Below are positions 1 to 13,481 of a stretch of 64,000 nt of DNA, piece by piece. A program made the position numbers and the translations under genes. Numbering within the stretch: the first letter of the stretch is position 1; each line of letters opens with the position of its first letter. Source of the DNA: Rhabdophis nuchalis (Eukaryota; Chordata; Lepidosauria; Squamata; Natricidae); the NCBI GenBank assembly GCA_039707465.1, contig CM077645.1:149291503-149355502 (forward strand). The letters run 5' to 3'. The notes beneath the pieces are model-generated. The model was given only the letters and a program-made list of their open reading frames with translations, did not search any database and was not told the origin of the DNA.

Positions 1-690
1 TTCATAAGCTTTTTTCCTACTTAAAAGGAGAATGTTTGGCATTGGAAGGTATATTAAGTTTGAATACGCTAGTTAGAATACAATCTATAACTCCCATATC
101 TATGTAATTACAGTGATTCATGCCCATATCACTACCCAGTTGAATACTATGATGCATTTTTAACAAGGCTGCCATTGAAGAATATTCAGAATTTACAGTG
201 GTCCAAAATACAGCGGTCTACATGCTTATCAACTCCCAATATTAAAAAACATATAACTTACTCCGCACTAGTTACTGGTAGGTTTTCAAGTACAGTTTAA
301 ACTGTTGGTATTAATCTATAAATCTCTTCTTGACTTGTCTTTGGGGTATCTATAAGCCCACATTCTCCTAATTACTTAGGGGAAATTGTCTAATTTTATA
401 TGAAAAAAGAGAAATAAGGTAGGTGCAGTTATCGAGGTTCCAGCAGATGACAACACTTAACAGAGGGACCTGGAGTTAGCCCACCTTGTTCCATCTAGTG
501 CGTGGGTGGGGAATAATAAAGGGGCCATCGTTCCCCACCCCTGCTCTAGTTGGATGGGTAGACATCCTGTGAAACAGTTGTATAAAAAAATAATAAAAAT
601 AATCATGGATTTGGAACAACTTTCTTCTGAGTGAATTATAGCTGACTCTTTTTAATTTTCAAAAGAAGCCTAAGAGTAGATATACTTTGA

Positions 691-728
691 GTGTTTGTTT
701 GTTTGTTTGTTTGTTTGTTTGTTTGTTT
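691..728. repeat. (GTTT)n microsatellite
   Basis: About nine copies of the tetranucleotide GTTT in a row, ending at a short TATGAAGG stretch. Confidence 0.9.
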
Positions 729-1108
729 ATGAAGGAAATTTATATGGCTACACTACAGTGGTGGGATTCGTCTGGTTCCCACTGGTTCAGTTATTTTTTG
801 TTGAGTTTGATGAACCGGTTACACATCTGGTTTTTGTTCAACTTCCTTCCAGGTGGGGAAACCCCCTCCTCCCCAAAAGTTAGGGGCAGGGTCTTCGCAC
901 AAGGTGGCAGCCCAGGGCCAAAGTGCTGCTGGAGCTCTAGACGGTCGGGAAGGGTGCTGAAGCATGTGGTGGTCCTGCCTGCAGCACCGATGCCGACTTC
1001 CCCTTTCCCGCTAGAGCTGGAATGCCTCTGCGTTTAAGTGCCAATAGATGCCGGCCTTCCCTCTGGCAGGCCTTGGCAGCTGCTGTAGAGAGACAGGATT
1101 GTTTCATC

Positions 1109-1404
1109 GCCAGGCACCCAAATGCCCTTGCTTCCCCCAAGCATTTCTTTGCTAATCTGATAGGTTGGTCACGTTTCTCTGTCGCGTTTCTCATTCACGT
1201 AAACAAAAGTTTGTGGGACTAAAAAAAGAAATTAAATCAATGCCAACTTTTCGCAAAAATATTTGGCAAAGTTGGAATTGATTGATCGAATGTTTTCTTT
1301 TTTGTCGCACAAACATTTCTGTTTCCCTGCATACGACTGCGAGAAACACGATGGAGAAATGTGAAGAAATGCTTAGGGGAAGCAAGGGCATCTGGGTGCT
1401 GGTG
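1109..1404. repeat. Imperfect inverted repeat in a GC-richer block
   Basis: 'ccaagcatttctt' near 1138 and 'agaaatgcttagg' near 1365 are part of two arms of roughly 80-90 bp (about 1109-1195 and 1330-1404) that are imperfect reverse complements, both including 'gatgcccttgcttccc'-like sequence. The surrounding 750-1600 block is more GC-rich than its neighbourhood and starts with 'cagtggtgggattc' (755), the start motif of the hAT-like repeat seen at 15381 and 37137. Probably a non-autonomous transposon; the family is not determined. Confidence 0.5.
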
Positions 1405-1657
1405 GGTGAGGCAAGCTTTACGGCAGCTGTGCTGCAATGGAGAAACAGAAAATGGAAGAGCCAGTACAAGGGAAGGAGGAGGATCAGGGAGAAGAAAAAG
1501 GGAAATGCACCAGCCGCTCCATTTCCCATTTCTTCATTGCAGTGCAGCATCTGGGATCCACTTTGACAGCAAGAGGGTTTGGCAGATGGTCAATTACCCA
1601 AGGTCGGGACGCTCATCCCCCATGTGTGGCGGAGCTGGAGAACAAAGATGGGCCATC

Positions 1658-1798
<141 letters not shown>

Positions 1799-1969
1799 TT
1801 ATATACCACGTCCTCTCCCCAGGGGGACTCGGAGCGGTGCACAGGGAAAAATTAAAACATTATAAAACATACATAAATACAATAGAATAAAAACGAATTA
1901 AATTTAATTGTCCCTGCACTAAAATCCCCATATTAAAACTAGCATTCCCTAACGCCCTAAAGGTAGAGA

Positions 1970-3957
1970 CTAACCTAGGCCGGCCAAGCAGAAAAAGTAT
2001 GTTTTTAATTTTTGACGGAAGGAGCGGAGGTCCGTGGTTGTTCTAATGTCGGGGGGAAGGTCGTTCCAGAGGGCAGGGCCCGCCACAGAGAAGGCCCTTC
2101 CCCTGGGCGTCGCCCGCTGACAGAGTCTAGTGGACGGCACCCGGAGAAGTCCCTCTCTGTGGGAGCGAATCGGCCGGGAGGATGTGTGGGGCAGGATCTG
2201 ATCCTGCAAATAGCTAGGTCCCGAGCCATGGAGCGCTTTAAAGATGACAACTAACACCTTGAAGCGCACCCGAAAGACGACAGGCAGCCAGTGCAGCTCG
2301 CGCAAGAGAGGTGTTATATGGGTGAACCTAGAGGTCCCCATTATTGCTTGCGCGGCTGCATTCTGGACCAGCTGAAGTCTTCGGGTGCACCTCAGGGGGA
2401 GCCCCATGTAGAGAGAGTTACAATAGTCCAGTTGGGATATCACGAGGGCATGAGTGACTGTGCAAAGGGCATCCCGATCCAATAGGGGGCGCAACTGGCG
2501 TACCAGGCGAACCTGGTAAAACGCCCTCCTGGCCACGGCTGTCACTTGATCTTCCACAGCCGGGTATCCAGGAGGACACCCAAGTTGCGCGCCCCATCCA
2601 CAGGGGTAAGATGTTCGCCCCCTATTGCCAGTGATGGAGTCAACTGGTTGAATCGGGCGGCCGAAAACCACAGCCACTCGGTCTTGGACGGGTTGAGTCT
2701 GAGTCTGTTACTTCCCATCCAGGCCCGCACGGCTTCCAAGCACTGGCACATCACCGCTACGGCATCGTTGGGGTGGTTTGGGGTAGATATATACAACTGC
2801 GTGTCGTCAGCGTAGAGGTGGTACTCTACCCCAAAACCACGGATGATCTCACCCAGCGGCTTCATATATGTGTTGAACAGGAGAGGCGAGAGGACCGACC
2901 CCTGAGGCACCCCACATGTGAGGGGTCTCGAGGTCGACCTCTGCTCTCCTGCCAACACAAATTGCGATCGACTGGAGAGGTAGGAGGAGAACCACTGTAA
3001 AACGGTGCCTCCCACCCCCAACCCCCCCAGCCGATGCAATAGGATACCATGGTCGATGGTATTGAAAGCCGCTGAGAGGTCTAATAGGACCAGGATGGAG
3101 GAACAACCCCCATCTCTGGCCCTCCAGAGATCATCTACCAACGCGACCAATGCCGTCTCGGTGCTATGCCCGGGCCGGAAGCCGGACTGGCGCGGGTCCA
3201 GATAATCAACTTCCTCCAGGTGACGGGGAAACTGTTGTGCCACCACACTCTCAACAACCTTCGCCAGGAAGGGAAGGTTGGAGACGGGACGATAGTTGAC
3301 TAATAAAGCTGTGTCCAGAGAGGGCTTCTTCAGGAGGGGCCTCACCATGGCCTCTTTAAGGGAGGCAGGCAAGAAACCCTCACTCAGAGAAGCGTTGACC
3401 ACCTCCTGGAGCCAACCTCGTGTCACCTCCCAGGATGCCAGTACAAGCCAGAAAGGACACGGGTCCAATAAACATGTGGTGGCTCACAGTCGCCCACGTA
3501 ACCTGTCCATATCCTCGGAAGTAACAGAGTCAAACTCCTCCCAACCAAGACCCGCCTCGTGCAATCCCACTGGGCCATCGATGGAGACTAGCTTGTTCTG
3601 AATCTGAGCGATTTTCTCCTGCAGATAAATCCCAAATTCCTCTGCTATACCCTGTAATGGGGTTTCCCGCACCCTCTGTTGTAGGAGGGATTGGGTCACC
3701 CTAAACAGGGCGGCAGAGCGGTTATCTGTGGATGCTATGAGAGTGGCACAGTGATGGCGTTTGGCCACTCTCAGCGCCACAATGTAAGTCCGTAAATGGG
3801 CTCTTACATGTGTCCGGTCAGATTCAGATCGAGTAGACCTCCATCTTCTCTCTAGGCATCTCTTGTGGCGTTTCATCACCCTTAGCTCCTCGGTAAACCA
3901 AGGAGCCAGGGTGGCTCGCCGCCGCAAGAGAGACCGCAAGGGCGCGACCCGATCCAA
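1970..3957 (-). pseudogene. LINE reverse transcriptase, broken (L2/CR1 clade)
   Basis: Three open pieces on the minus strand: 3957-3484, 3468-2542 and 2677-1970. The first two are in the same frame and are separated by a single TGA at 3484-3486; the homologous codon in the copy at 8-10 kb is Arg (CGG), consistent with CpG decay. The last piece is joined by a frameshift near 2570: after LDTRL the frame is lost and the partner frame resumes with VEDQVTAVARRAF. RT motifs seen: NYRPVSNLPFL, HSTETALVALVDDLW, LDLSAAFNTIDH, GVPQGSVLSPLLF and YADD. The C-terminal piece ends ...TYFFCLAGLG. A retrotransposon enzyme for target-primed reverse transcription; not functional here. Confidence 0.85.
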
Positions 3958-5715
3958 GGCTCCCGTGGCCGCAATATTCCATGCCTCCTATGATGGCCAA
4001 CCTGACCCTGGGTGAACCGGTTGTTAAATTATTTAAATCCCAACACTGGCTACACATCTCATCTAGTATAGCCCTTAGCAACAAAAACATATAAGAAAAA
4101 AAACATCCAAATAACAGTGTCCAATGCTAAAATAACCCTCTTCAATAATCACATCAATTATTACTGGATCAAACCTCAACCCATCCCAGTGCTTGGGGGA
4201 AAAGCCAGGTCTTCAAAGCCTTCCAAAAGTCTAAAGATTAGGGGCCTACCAGATATGAAGAAGAATGGTGTTCCACTTCGTAGAATTTAAGAATGCCTTA
4301 TCAAACCTAGAAATAATTCAGTAGATCTGATTGCAAGTTCTTACAATAGTTTGATTTAAGCAAACAATAACATAAAATATCCAGAGTTTTATTGCACTTC
4401 CAAAATGTCAGGATTGTGTTTTGTTTTTTAAATTAAGTGGCAGCTGGAAGATTTTTCTTTCTTTCTTTTTTTGGATAAGAATAACCCAGTAAGTACAATG
4501 GAAAAAAACAGATGTCTTGGCATTTACATGTACCAAGTTCATAGAGATGGTATGCAAGTTATGTCACAATGTGATGATAGCTTGCTTTTAATGTATTTTT
4601 TGCATTCTAAAATATTTAATGATTTTAATACTTTTATGTCTCTGTGTGTGGGAGAGGAACGGGGGTGGGGAGAACTGTCTTCAAGGCTGCCTTGATTCCT
4701 GGAAATTACATTGACATAATCCGCAATTTTTTGGCAAAAGATTTCAAAATGGTTTGCCATTGCTTTCATCTTAGGGTTGAGAATGTGTGACTTTCCCAAG
4801 GTAGTTTCATGCCTAAGGCTGGACTAGAACTCCCAGTCTCCTGATTTCTAGCCAATGACTTTAAAGATTACAAGGAACTCTCTATTATTTTTTTATGCAT
4901 CATCCAGTTAAATATAATAAATAAATATGAAAGTTGACTTCTTTTTAAACGGACACTATACAAATGTTTTTCATCCCTGCTCTTGAAAGTGCTTTTTAAA
5001 ATAGAATATGCCTTTGTAAAAAGAAAATTATCAGTGAAAATACTATTGTCTTATAATTTATCCTTTCCTACAGTGTAAGGGTATGATACTTCTGAAGTCT
5101 ACTTTATCCGCTATACATTTTAAAAACTAAATAATTGAAGTAGTACAAGGTTAATATAATTGTATTTATGTGTGCAAATTTGCATAACTTTTATGCAACT
5201 GTTTATTGAATAGTAATTATTTTGACAATATGGAAAAACCAATGTTTTTGTATTTTCTGCAAAGATAGATGAGAAGAGCTACAGCAACTTATTATTTCAT
5301 TTTTATTTTTGAGGATATTTTTCTTTTCCCTTTTAATATGTTTATGGTGCATGGATATGTACCTGAAAAAACTCTTGTACATAAAACAGCTGTTAAATTA
5401 ATCTTCATACACTGAGATCACAAGAATATGCAGAATGTGCAGAAATTCCAAATATCTTTCAGCCAACTTGGATTTTCATTCAAAAAATAACTACCACTAC
5501 AACTTTTAGGTAAGTTAGTTACTAAAAAATAAATTGAGCTACTTAATCTTGAGACGTGCTCCAAATAGCCAAAAACATAAGCTCATGCATAGAGTGGAAA
5601 ATACAAATTTTACTAGTAATCATAGAACTTGGTTATGCGTGTTCTAATAGTAAGTCTGGATGACAATAGGGGAGATATTTTTAATTTTCCTTCTACTGAT
5701 TGATCATATTTTATA

Positions 5716-5973
5716 AAAAGGTGGGTTGCTGCCAGTTCAGCCCGGTTTGACTGAACTGGCAGTGGCCTGGAGCAGCTGAGAGCGAACTGTGGTACAGTGG
5801 CTCTTTTCGCCCGCCCGCGATCTATACCTGTTTTTATGGCAAAAGGCAAATTGCCATACGGTTGTTGCAGGGGCGGTGGATTGTGCCTGTGTGCACAGCA
5901 CACATCAGGCGCACACGTGAATGGAACACACACACAGTGAACCAGTAGTGAAGGTAAGTGCAACCCACCACTG
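5716..5973. mobile_element. hAT-like MITE
   Basis: Left end 'ggtgggttgc' and right end 'gcaacccaccactg' are inverted, matching the termini of the MITE at 60645-60878. Inside lies a perfect 12-bp hairpin, 5729-5740 and 5751-5762, with a 10-nt loop. The first bases of the left terminus are degraded, so the exact start and target duplication are uncertain. Confidence 0.55.
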
Positions 5974-7554
5974 ATCTTATGGATGTGCTGAAATATGGGT
6001 TTGTATTTAAATCTGGCTACGCAATTTATAGCCCTTGCTAATGACCAAACTTAAGGAACAGCTTCAGAGGATCATAATAAGTTATTAAAAATAATAAAGT
6101 GATACAATGTGCATGTAGGTCACTCACAAGGAGAACATTTTCTGCTATATTGTGTGGCCCTTTAATTATCAGATGTACTCCTAATGAAATGGTATTTTTG
6201 AAAACATTGAATCCGAATAGTTCCAAAGAGTCTATAGTCTTTGATATGATTTTGCTGGTTCTCTTTTATGCCATTATCTGTGACAAATATAAATGATTAT
6301 AATCTAATTGTATTTTGATATGGGGTTATTGATCTTCCTATGCGGAACATTTAATTTAGTTGTGATGTCTTTTTTTTTTTTTACCTTATTGTGCATGCTT
6401 GATTGCTTATATATATTTAAGTTATATCTTTAATTTTTTTAAATTTTGATGTAAGGCAATGTGCCATGTTTTATTATGGCATATCAATCAATCAAATAAA
6501 ATATTGGTAGTCCATGCCCACATTTACCGAATAACTCAATAATCTTTCCCAAAGAACCTAAAAAGTATTATGCAGTGTATTATAGCATTATATTTTTGAA
6601 TTTCATAGAAAACAAGAACAAGGAAACTAAAGTGGGATAATAAGAACCTAACCTGATATAATTTATAAAATATCAAGTTAAATGAGCACTCTGCCAATAT
6701 AAAGAGAAAATGTGGGGGAAATGCCGACAGTGGTACAGCTATATTGTAAAAGCAGCACCTGCACCATTGCCTATATCGCCTTCCACTTTAATATGGATGG
6801 CAAGCAGTTATGGTCAAAGCAAAAATGGCAAGACATGAAAAATTCCCAGTGGGACCTGGCTGCTACGTTGATCACACAAGATGGCGTTTGTTGGCCCGAA
6901 AAGTAGCTCTGCACTTATGGGAAAAACATTAGGATAATGATGATGATGAAGTTAAGTTTTATGTCATGCTATTCTTCATCTAAATTATACAGGAATTGTG
7001 ATAGGATATAAAGATCTAGAATGAAATCTCATCAATTAATTGCTTTTGCTCTTTTAAAAAATGGCAAAATATGCACGGCATTTAAATGTACCTTTGTGCA
7101 CATATATGAAGATTCAAGCTTGACTTGTAGTGAAATGAGGATTCATACATGACTTGTGAAATACTGCTTTGACTTCCATCCAGTATTAGTATACTGCTAT
7201 ATATTAATGGAATAACCAAATAATGGTGTTAGAAAGGAAAGGTCCTCTAGTGCAACCTCCTGCTCAATCAAGCAGGAGGCAAATCTGAGTGAGTTATTGC
7301 CAACAAACAAGTTTGCCCGCTGACAACTATAGGAACAATTGTTGACTTTGTCAGCCTATTCCTGGTGACAATCCATAATTCTTCCCAAGATATTCCAGTG
7401 ATCTCTTCGATCCCAATCATTCATCATATTTATTACTAGCCGTTCCCAGTCACGCGTTGCTGTGGCCCAGTCTGGTTAAATGGCCAACCAATCTGTGTGT
7501 AGATCTACACCTGCACACACAAACACGTATACACAACCACCGTATAACCCCCAA

Positions 7555-7765
7555 CCTACCTACCTAATTTCTCCCTCTATCCCTCTACCTACCCACCTAC
7601 CCAACTACTGCATTTCTCCCTCCCTCTTTCTATCCCTCTACCTACCTACCTACCTACCTACCTACCTACCTACCTACCTACCTACCTACCTACCTACCTA
7701 CTGCATTTCTCCCTCCCTCTTTCTATCCTTATAGCTGCCTACCTACCTACCTACTGTATTTCTCC
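7555..7765. repeat. (ACCT)n microsatellite with interruptions
   Basis: Tandem ACCT units dominate 7640-7700 and recur at 7555-7570 and 7739-7755, separated by copies of a 'ctgcatttctccctccc' segment. The ACCT block plus spacer is therefore itself partly duplicated. Confidence 0.9.
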
Positions 7766-7801
7766 TTGAATCTTATGGACAGAATATTTTATGTCCTAAA
7801 G

Positions 7802-8106
<305 letters not shown>

Positions 8107-8298
8107 TCTTTTATTATTATTATTATTTATTATATTTATACCCCGCCCTTCTCCAAGCAGACCCAGGGCGGCGCACAGGAATGTTAAAATACATACAAAA
8201 CATAATAAAATTTTAAAAAACATATTCTAATAAAAACCTGTGCTAAAACCGAATTAAAAATCCCAAATTTAAAACTATCTAGGAGTCAGTAATGGAGG

Positions 8299-10101
8299 TT
8301 ACGCTAGGCCGGCTAGATGGAATAGATGTGTCTTCAGACACATGCGGAAGAGGCGGAGGTCGGAGATGGTGCGGAGTTCAGGGGGTAGGTCGTTCCAAAG
8401 GGCTGGTCCCGCCACAGAGAAGGCTCTTCCCCTGGGTGTTGCCAGTCGGCATTGTCCAGCCGACGGCACCCTGAGGAGGCCCTCTCTGTGGGAGCGTATC
8501 GGTCTGAGGGATGTATGGGATAGGAGGCGGTCTCGCATATAACTAGGCCCCGAGCCATGGAGCGCTTTAAAGATGGTCGTTAAAACCTTGAAGCGCACCC
8601 GAAAGACCACAGGAAGCCAGTGCAGCTCGCACAGGATAGGTGTTATGTGGGAGTGTCTAGATGCTCCTGTAAACACCCGCGCGGCTGCGTTCTGGACTAG
8701 CTGCAGCTTTCGGGTGCACCTCAAGGGGAGCCCCATGTAGAGAGCATTACAGTAGTCGAGTCGAGAGGTGACGAGTGCTTGAGTGACTGTGCGTAAGGCA
8801 CCCCGGTCCAGTAAGGGACGCAATTGGCGCATCAGGCGTACCTGATGAAACGCCCCCCTGGCCACGGCTGCCACATGATCTTCCATAGACAGACGGGAGT
8901 CCAGGAGGACACCCAAATTGCGCGCCCTCTCCATGGGGGCCGGTGTTTCGCCCCCAATGGCCAGAGTTGGAATAATCTGGCTGAACCGGGGCGCCGGAAG
9001 CCACAGCCACTCAGTCTTGGACGGGTTGAGCTTGAGTTTGTTACTACCCATCCAGATCCGTACGGCCTCCAAGCACCGGGACATAACCTCGACGGCATCG
9101 TTGGGGTGGTCTGGGGTGGATATGTACAACTGAGTATCATCAGCGTACAGATGATATCCCACCCCAAAACCACGGATGATCTCACCCAGCGGCTTCATAT
9201 ATGTGTTGAACAGTAGGGGCGAGAGGACCGACCCCTGAGGAACCCCACATATGAGGGGCCTCGAGGCCGACCTCTGCCCCCCTGCCAACACATATTGCGA
9301 CCGACCAGAGAGGTAGGACGAGAACCACCGCAAAACGGTGCCTCCCAGCCCCAACCCCCCCAGTCGGCGCAATAGGATACCATGGTCGATGGTATCAAAA
9401 GCCGCTGAGAGGTCTAATAGGACTAGGATAGAGGAATATCCTCTATCCCGCGCCCTCCAGAGATCATCAACCAACACGACCAATGCCGTCTCGGTGCTGT
9501 GCCCGGGTCGGAAGCTGGACTGGCGCGGGTCTAGATAATCAACTTCCTCCAAGTGTCGCGGAAACTGTTGAGCCACCACACTCTCAACAACCTTCACTAA
9601 AAAGTGGAGGTTGGAGACGGGACGATAGTTCTCTAATAATGCTGGATCCAGGGATGGCTTCTTGAGGAGGGGCCTTACTACCGCCTCTTTCAAGATGGTA
9701 GGCAAGGACCCCTCACTCAAAGATGCGTTGACAATGCCCTGGAGCCAGCCTCGTGTCATCTCCCAGGATTCCAGTACAAGCCAGGAGGGACACAGGTCCA
9801 ATAAACATGTGGTAGCCCTAAGTCTCTTTGACAACTTGTCCATATCCTCGGTGGTAACAAAATCAAACTCCTCCCAAGATGGTGTCACAAGAACAGCCTC
9901 GGCCCGCTCGACTGGACCACTGTCGATGGAGGGTAGCTCGTTCCGAATCCGAGTGATTTTCTCCTGCAGATAAATCCCAAATTCCTCTGCTCGACCCTGT
10001 AAAGGGGCTTCCCGCGGCCTCTGTTGAAGGAGGGAGCGGGTCACCCCAAACGGCCGCAGGGCGGTTATCTGCGGATGCAATAAGAGTGGCACAATACTCA
10101 C
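8299..10101 (-). pseudogene. LINE reverse transcriptase, long open segment
   Basis: A 600-codon frame on the minus strand. Residues 157-170 carry NYRPVSNL; motif A LDLSAAFDTIDH is at about 229-240; GVPQGSVLSPLLF is at about 286-298; the catalytic YADD is at about 319-322. The end reads ...LKTHLFHLAGLA. It is the reverse transcriptase half of a non-LTR ORF2. It is open throughout, but the upstream endonuclease is in another frame and 5'-truncated, so the product is not intact. The real junction with the upstream frame is near 10055, where LQQRPREAPLQGRAEEFG begins to match copy 1; residues before that are out-of-frame sequence. Confidence 0.88.
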
Positions 10102-10843
10102 GTTTGGCCACTCTTATCGCCACTAAGTAAGTCCTAATATGGTCTCTCACTAGTGTTCGGTCGGCTTCGGAGTGAGAAGATCTCCATCTACTCTCTAGGT
10201 GTCTCTTGTGGCGCTTCATCTCCCTAAGCCCCTCGGTAAACCAAGGAGCCCAGGTGGTTCGTCGCCGCAAGAGAGGCCGCAAGGGCGCGACTCGGTCCAA
10301 GGCCCCCGTGGCCGCACTTAACCATGCGGCCACTAGGTCCTCAGTCGAGTCGCGGGGCAAGTCCACAGGAATTGGCCCAAGCTCCCTTTGGAACCTTATC
10401 AGGTCCATCAGGAGCCTGGGGCGGAACCATATAGGAATGTCCGGTTCCGCCTCCCCGCAGTGAGGTGCGGCGATCGGAAAGTCGAGCCGAAGGAGAGCGT
10501 GATCTGTCCATGACAGGGGTGTAATGACTAAATCCCCTATTCCCAGATCACTACTCCACTGTCCCGAGACGAAGATTAGATCCAGGGTGTGTCCGCCCTC
10601 GTGGGTAGGGCCTACAACTACTTGGGTCAGGTCCATGGCTGTCATGGAAGCCATGAACTCCCGAGCTACCCCAGAGGTTTTGCCCGTTGACGGCAGGTTA
10701 AAGTCCCCCATGACTAAAAGTCTGGGGGTCTCAACCGCCGCCTCGGCTATCACCTCTAGGAGCTCGGGCAGGGCTGTTGTTGCATAGCGAGGAGCCAGGT
10801 ATACAACTAACACGCCCAACTGCCTCCCTAGGCCCCACTTCAC
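10055..10843 (-). pseudogene. LINE APE-type endonuclease, C-terminal part
   Basis: Minus-strand frame with GDFNLPSTGKT, GHTLDLIFV and SWTDHALL, three blocks typical of the apurinic-like endonuclease of L2/CR1 LINEs (D and N of the GDFN motif, the SDH-like motif seen here as TDH). The linker to RT follows (LLRRRTTWAPWFTEGLREMK). A one-base frameshift near 10055 separates it from the RT frame; copy 1 at the same place has an extra base. The N-terminal catalytic region is missing. Confidence 0.82.
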
Positions 10844-12548
10844 AAGGAGGGACTCGCACCCGGTCGTCTGAGGGATCGTGGAAGTGATCGGTGCAGTACT
10901 TTTGGAGATTATCGGTTTTGAACAAACTCTTGTTACAGTTTTATTTATATAGATTTATATGTGTTTCTTCCACTGCTCATTATCGTGCCAAGCATAGGAA
11001 TTTTTTTAGTCCGTCCTACAAATACATTTAGTCCGTCCTTTAGTTCACTTTCCTACATGCCTTAAATATATGAGTTGTCTTTAGGTAGCAGTCAGTCTCT
11101 ATTTTGTCAGAAATAATTTATTGGTGGTTCTTTTAGTGTATGGCACTTTTACTACCTGTATCAGATAATGTGATGGTGTCTATCTTTCTCTGACTTTTCT
11201 CAATGTTTTAAAGGAGCTGAATTGCAACAGGAGAAGCCACTGCTTTAACTGTTCTGATAGCAATGATCTTAACCTTCATGAACTTATCCAAATTTGTCAT
11301 TAAGTTCCTCCATAGGATTCATATTATTTTTTCCAGTCCACTGTCTATTTCTATTTCTGAACCTGAAGAAATAAAACCTACTTCTCAACTATAGTTCTGC
11401 ACTGTCAAGTTTGATTTAATAAGCAAGATAGTTTTATTTTTCTCTTAATATTTAACAATAATTCAGTTGCTTCATTTTCACTTTAATTGTGAGCTCTTCT
11501 TCAATCCTGCCATTCTTATAATATATTGGCTCTATACGTTAAACAGACACAGGGAGAATAAACATGTGTATCTCTCAATCTGAACTATTCCAAATTCTAT
11601 TCTTACAATATTTTTTTGTTCATTATAAAGATTTCTTAAAATAAGAACCATGTGTTGTATGATACTTGTTAAAAGTTCATATATTTTAAATTCTGACATG
11701 ATCTATTGCAATAGTAAGAAAGATAAATTTATTTTTTAAATTGTATTTGTCATCTTCATTATCTGTCTTACATAAACTCCCTTACTTCATGTCATTCTTC
11801 ATTTTCTACCTTTTTCTCTCTAGACATCTAGCTGTATTTTTGTAAAATCTTAGCAAAACAGCCTTATATGAGGAAAGAATGGTATAATACTTTGTTAATC
11901 TGTATATTCTCATATACTATCTTTCTGTGGTATAGCATATGCCATATTTTTCTATTTCTAGATCACACATTATTGTTCGATATTTATTGGAACAGATTGG
12001 TTAAGGCTTTGTCTTGCCTCCTGCAGGTCAGTAGGGATTTCTATTTACCTATTGAAATAGACAACATACTTTAATTTTAGCAGAATTATTTTCTGAAAAC
12101 GCTGTCTTGTTTTCTTGTTTTCCTCAATTTAATATTCTGAACTGAGATATCTTTCCTAATCTTTGTTTTATAAGTCTTCATTCAGCTAGAATAAGTCCTC
12201 GGTGTTGCTTAAAGCTTTCATCTACTGTTTCTTCCTGGCTATCATTATTGTTTGTACTAAAAGAAACTGGAATCATTTCTTCTTTGAAATTTTGGGTACA
12301 TTTTTTCAATACACTTTTTTACAACGGATCTTTTTTTCCGTAGCAGACAAAATCCTGTCTTTAAATTAATTTACACATGCTGAATTTGTTCTCTTAGCTT
12401 AAGTGAATATTCAAGTCAAATCTTCTTGGCAACCCTATCATCTTTGGTTAACTCATATATTTGACATTAGTTTATAACATTTAATTGTACTCAAATGAAT
12501 TTATTTTTGAAGAAATTGGGATACAATTGCCCCATAAGTGTTAATGTA

Positions 12549-12880
12549 CTGGTGGTCCTCAAATTATGACCATTTAAAAAAAAATTACAATGGCACTGAA
12601 AAAGTGTCTTAAAACTGATCCTCACACTTGCAGCCACCAAGACTTCTCCATGATCACGTGATCACCGTTTAGGCGCTTGGCAACTGGCATGTATTTGTTA
12701 TCATGATTGCAACTTCCTGGGACTCCATGATTGTCATTTGTGACCATCCCTCCTGGCTTCTGACAAACAAAGTCAGTAAAGAAAGCCAGATTTGCTTAGC
12801 AACGGTGGCAAAAAATGTCATAAAGTTTGACATGGTCACATGATGATATCACTTAATGATGGAAGTTCCGATCCCAAATG
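12549..12880 (+). mobile_element. TA-flanked MITE ('gtcctc..acttacaac' family), copy 1
   Basis: Begins after TA with 'ctggtggtcctcaaattatg', a variant of the terminus 'caggtagtcctcgatttg' of the copy at 63333. Shared internal blocks: 'cactgaaaaagtg', 'gatcacgtgatcacc', 'cttctgacaaacaaagtca'. The right terminus is not recognisable; another TIR element starts at 12911. Confidence 0.7.
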
Positions 12881-12910
12881 TCCAAGCTACATGTAAAGCA
12901 TTCCTATATA

Positions 12911-13481
12911 CCGTATTTTTTGGAGCATAAGACGTTCCGGAGTATAAGACGCACCTTAATTTTGGGGGAGGAAAATAATAATAAGAAAAATCTGCCTCTG
13001 CCTAGCACCATCCATGGTATTCAGCTGACACATGGTAACAAGGGGAGCAACAAGGAGACAGGAAGGAGCCTGGCTTAGCTGAGAATTGAAAGTGAAACTG
13101 CTTGTGTTTTGCTTGTATTTACTGCTACCTTGGAAAACCTGCTTTTAGTAATGTATGGTGTATTATTATTATTTTGAATCCTGCTGAATCAGTTTACTGT
13201 CTGAATGTGATTGCTGCTGCAACTCTGACCAGCCAAGTCAGCTTCAGCACTTATTGCAGCCTGATTCAGCACAGCTGATTGGCGGGTGGATCGGACTGCT
13301 GGAATACCCCCAGTCAGCTGTTCCAGGCTGCAGGGATTGCTGCAGACCATTGATGCCTCCATGCCTCATGTTTTTGGCCTCTGGTGGGGGTGGGTGGAGC
13401 TACATTGGGTGTATAAGACTCACCAAATTTTCACCCTCTTTTTGGTGGGAAAAGGTGCATCTTATACTCTGAAAAATACAG
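12911..13481. mobile_element. TIR element ('tattttt.agagtataagac' family), copy 1
   Basis: 571 bp. Left end 'ccgtattttttggagcataa', right end '...cttatactctgaaaaatacag', i.e. inverted terminal repeats of about 25 bp, flanked by TA on each side (12909-12910, 13482-13483). No transposase. TA target and TIRs suggest a Tc1/mariner-superfamily MITE. Related copies are at 52264-53034 and 59833-60443. Confidence 0.78.

Larger units (their letters stand above)
8107..10930 (-). mobile_element. 5'-truncated L2/CR1-clade LINE, copy 2
   Basis: Reverse-strand LINE of about 2.8 kb. The 3' UTR (8107-8298) contains 'ccgcccttctcc' and 'cagggcggcgcacagg' and ends in a TTA/TTTA-rich tail next to the CTTT repeat. 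The same 3' UTR occurs at 1800-1970, 49330-49640 and, on the + strand, 42085-42468. The 5' end falls inside the endonuclease domain near 10930. Confidence 0.88.

Noticed and set aside
7441..7490. Short segment 'agtcacgcgttgctgtggcc' reminiscent of a widespread vertebrate repeat
   Set aside because: Too short, and no borders or second copy in the window to support a family call.
11200..12200. Possible old LINE sequence in an AT-rich stretch
   Set aside because: No frame longer than chance, no RT motif, and no similarity to other segments in the window that I could confirm.
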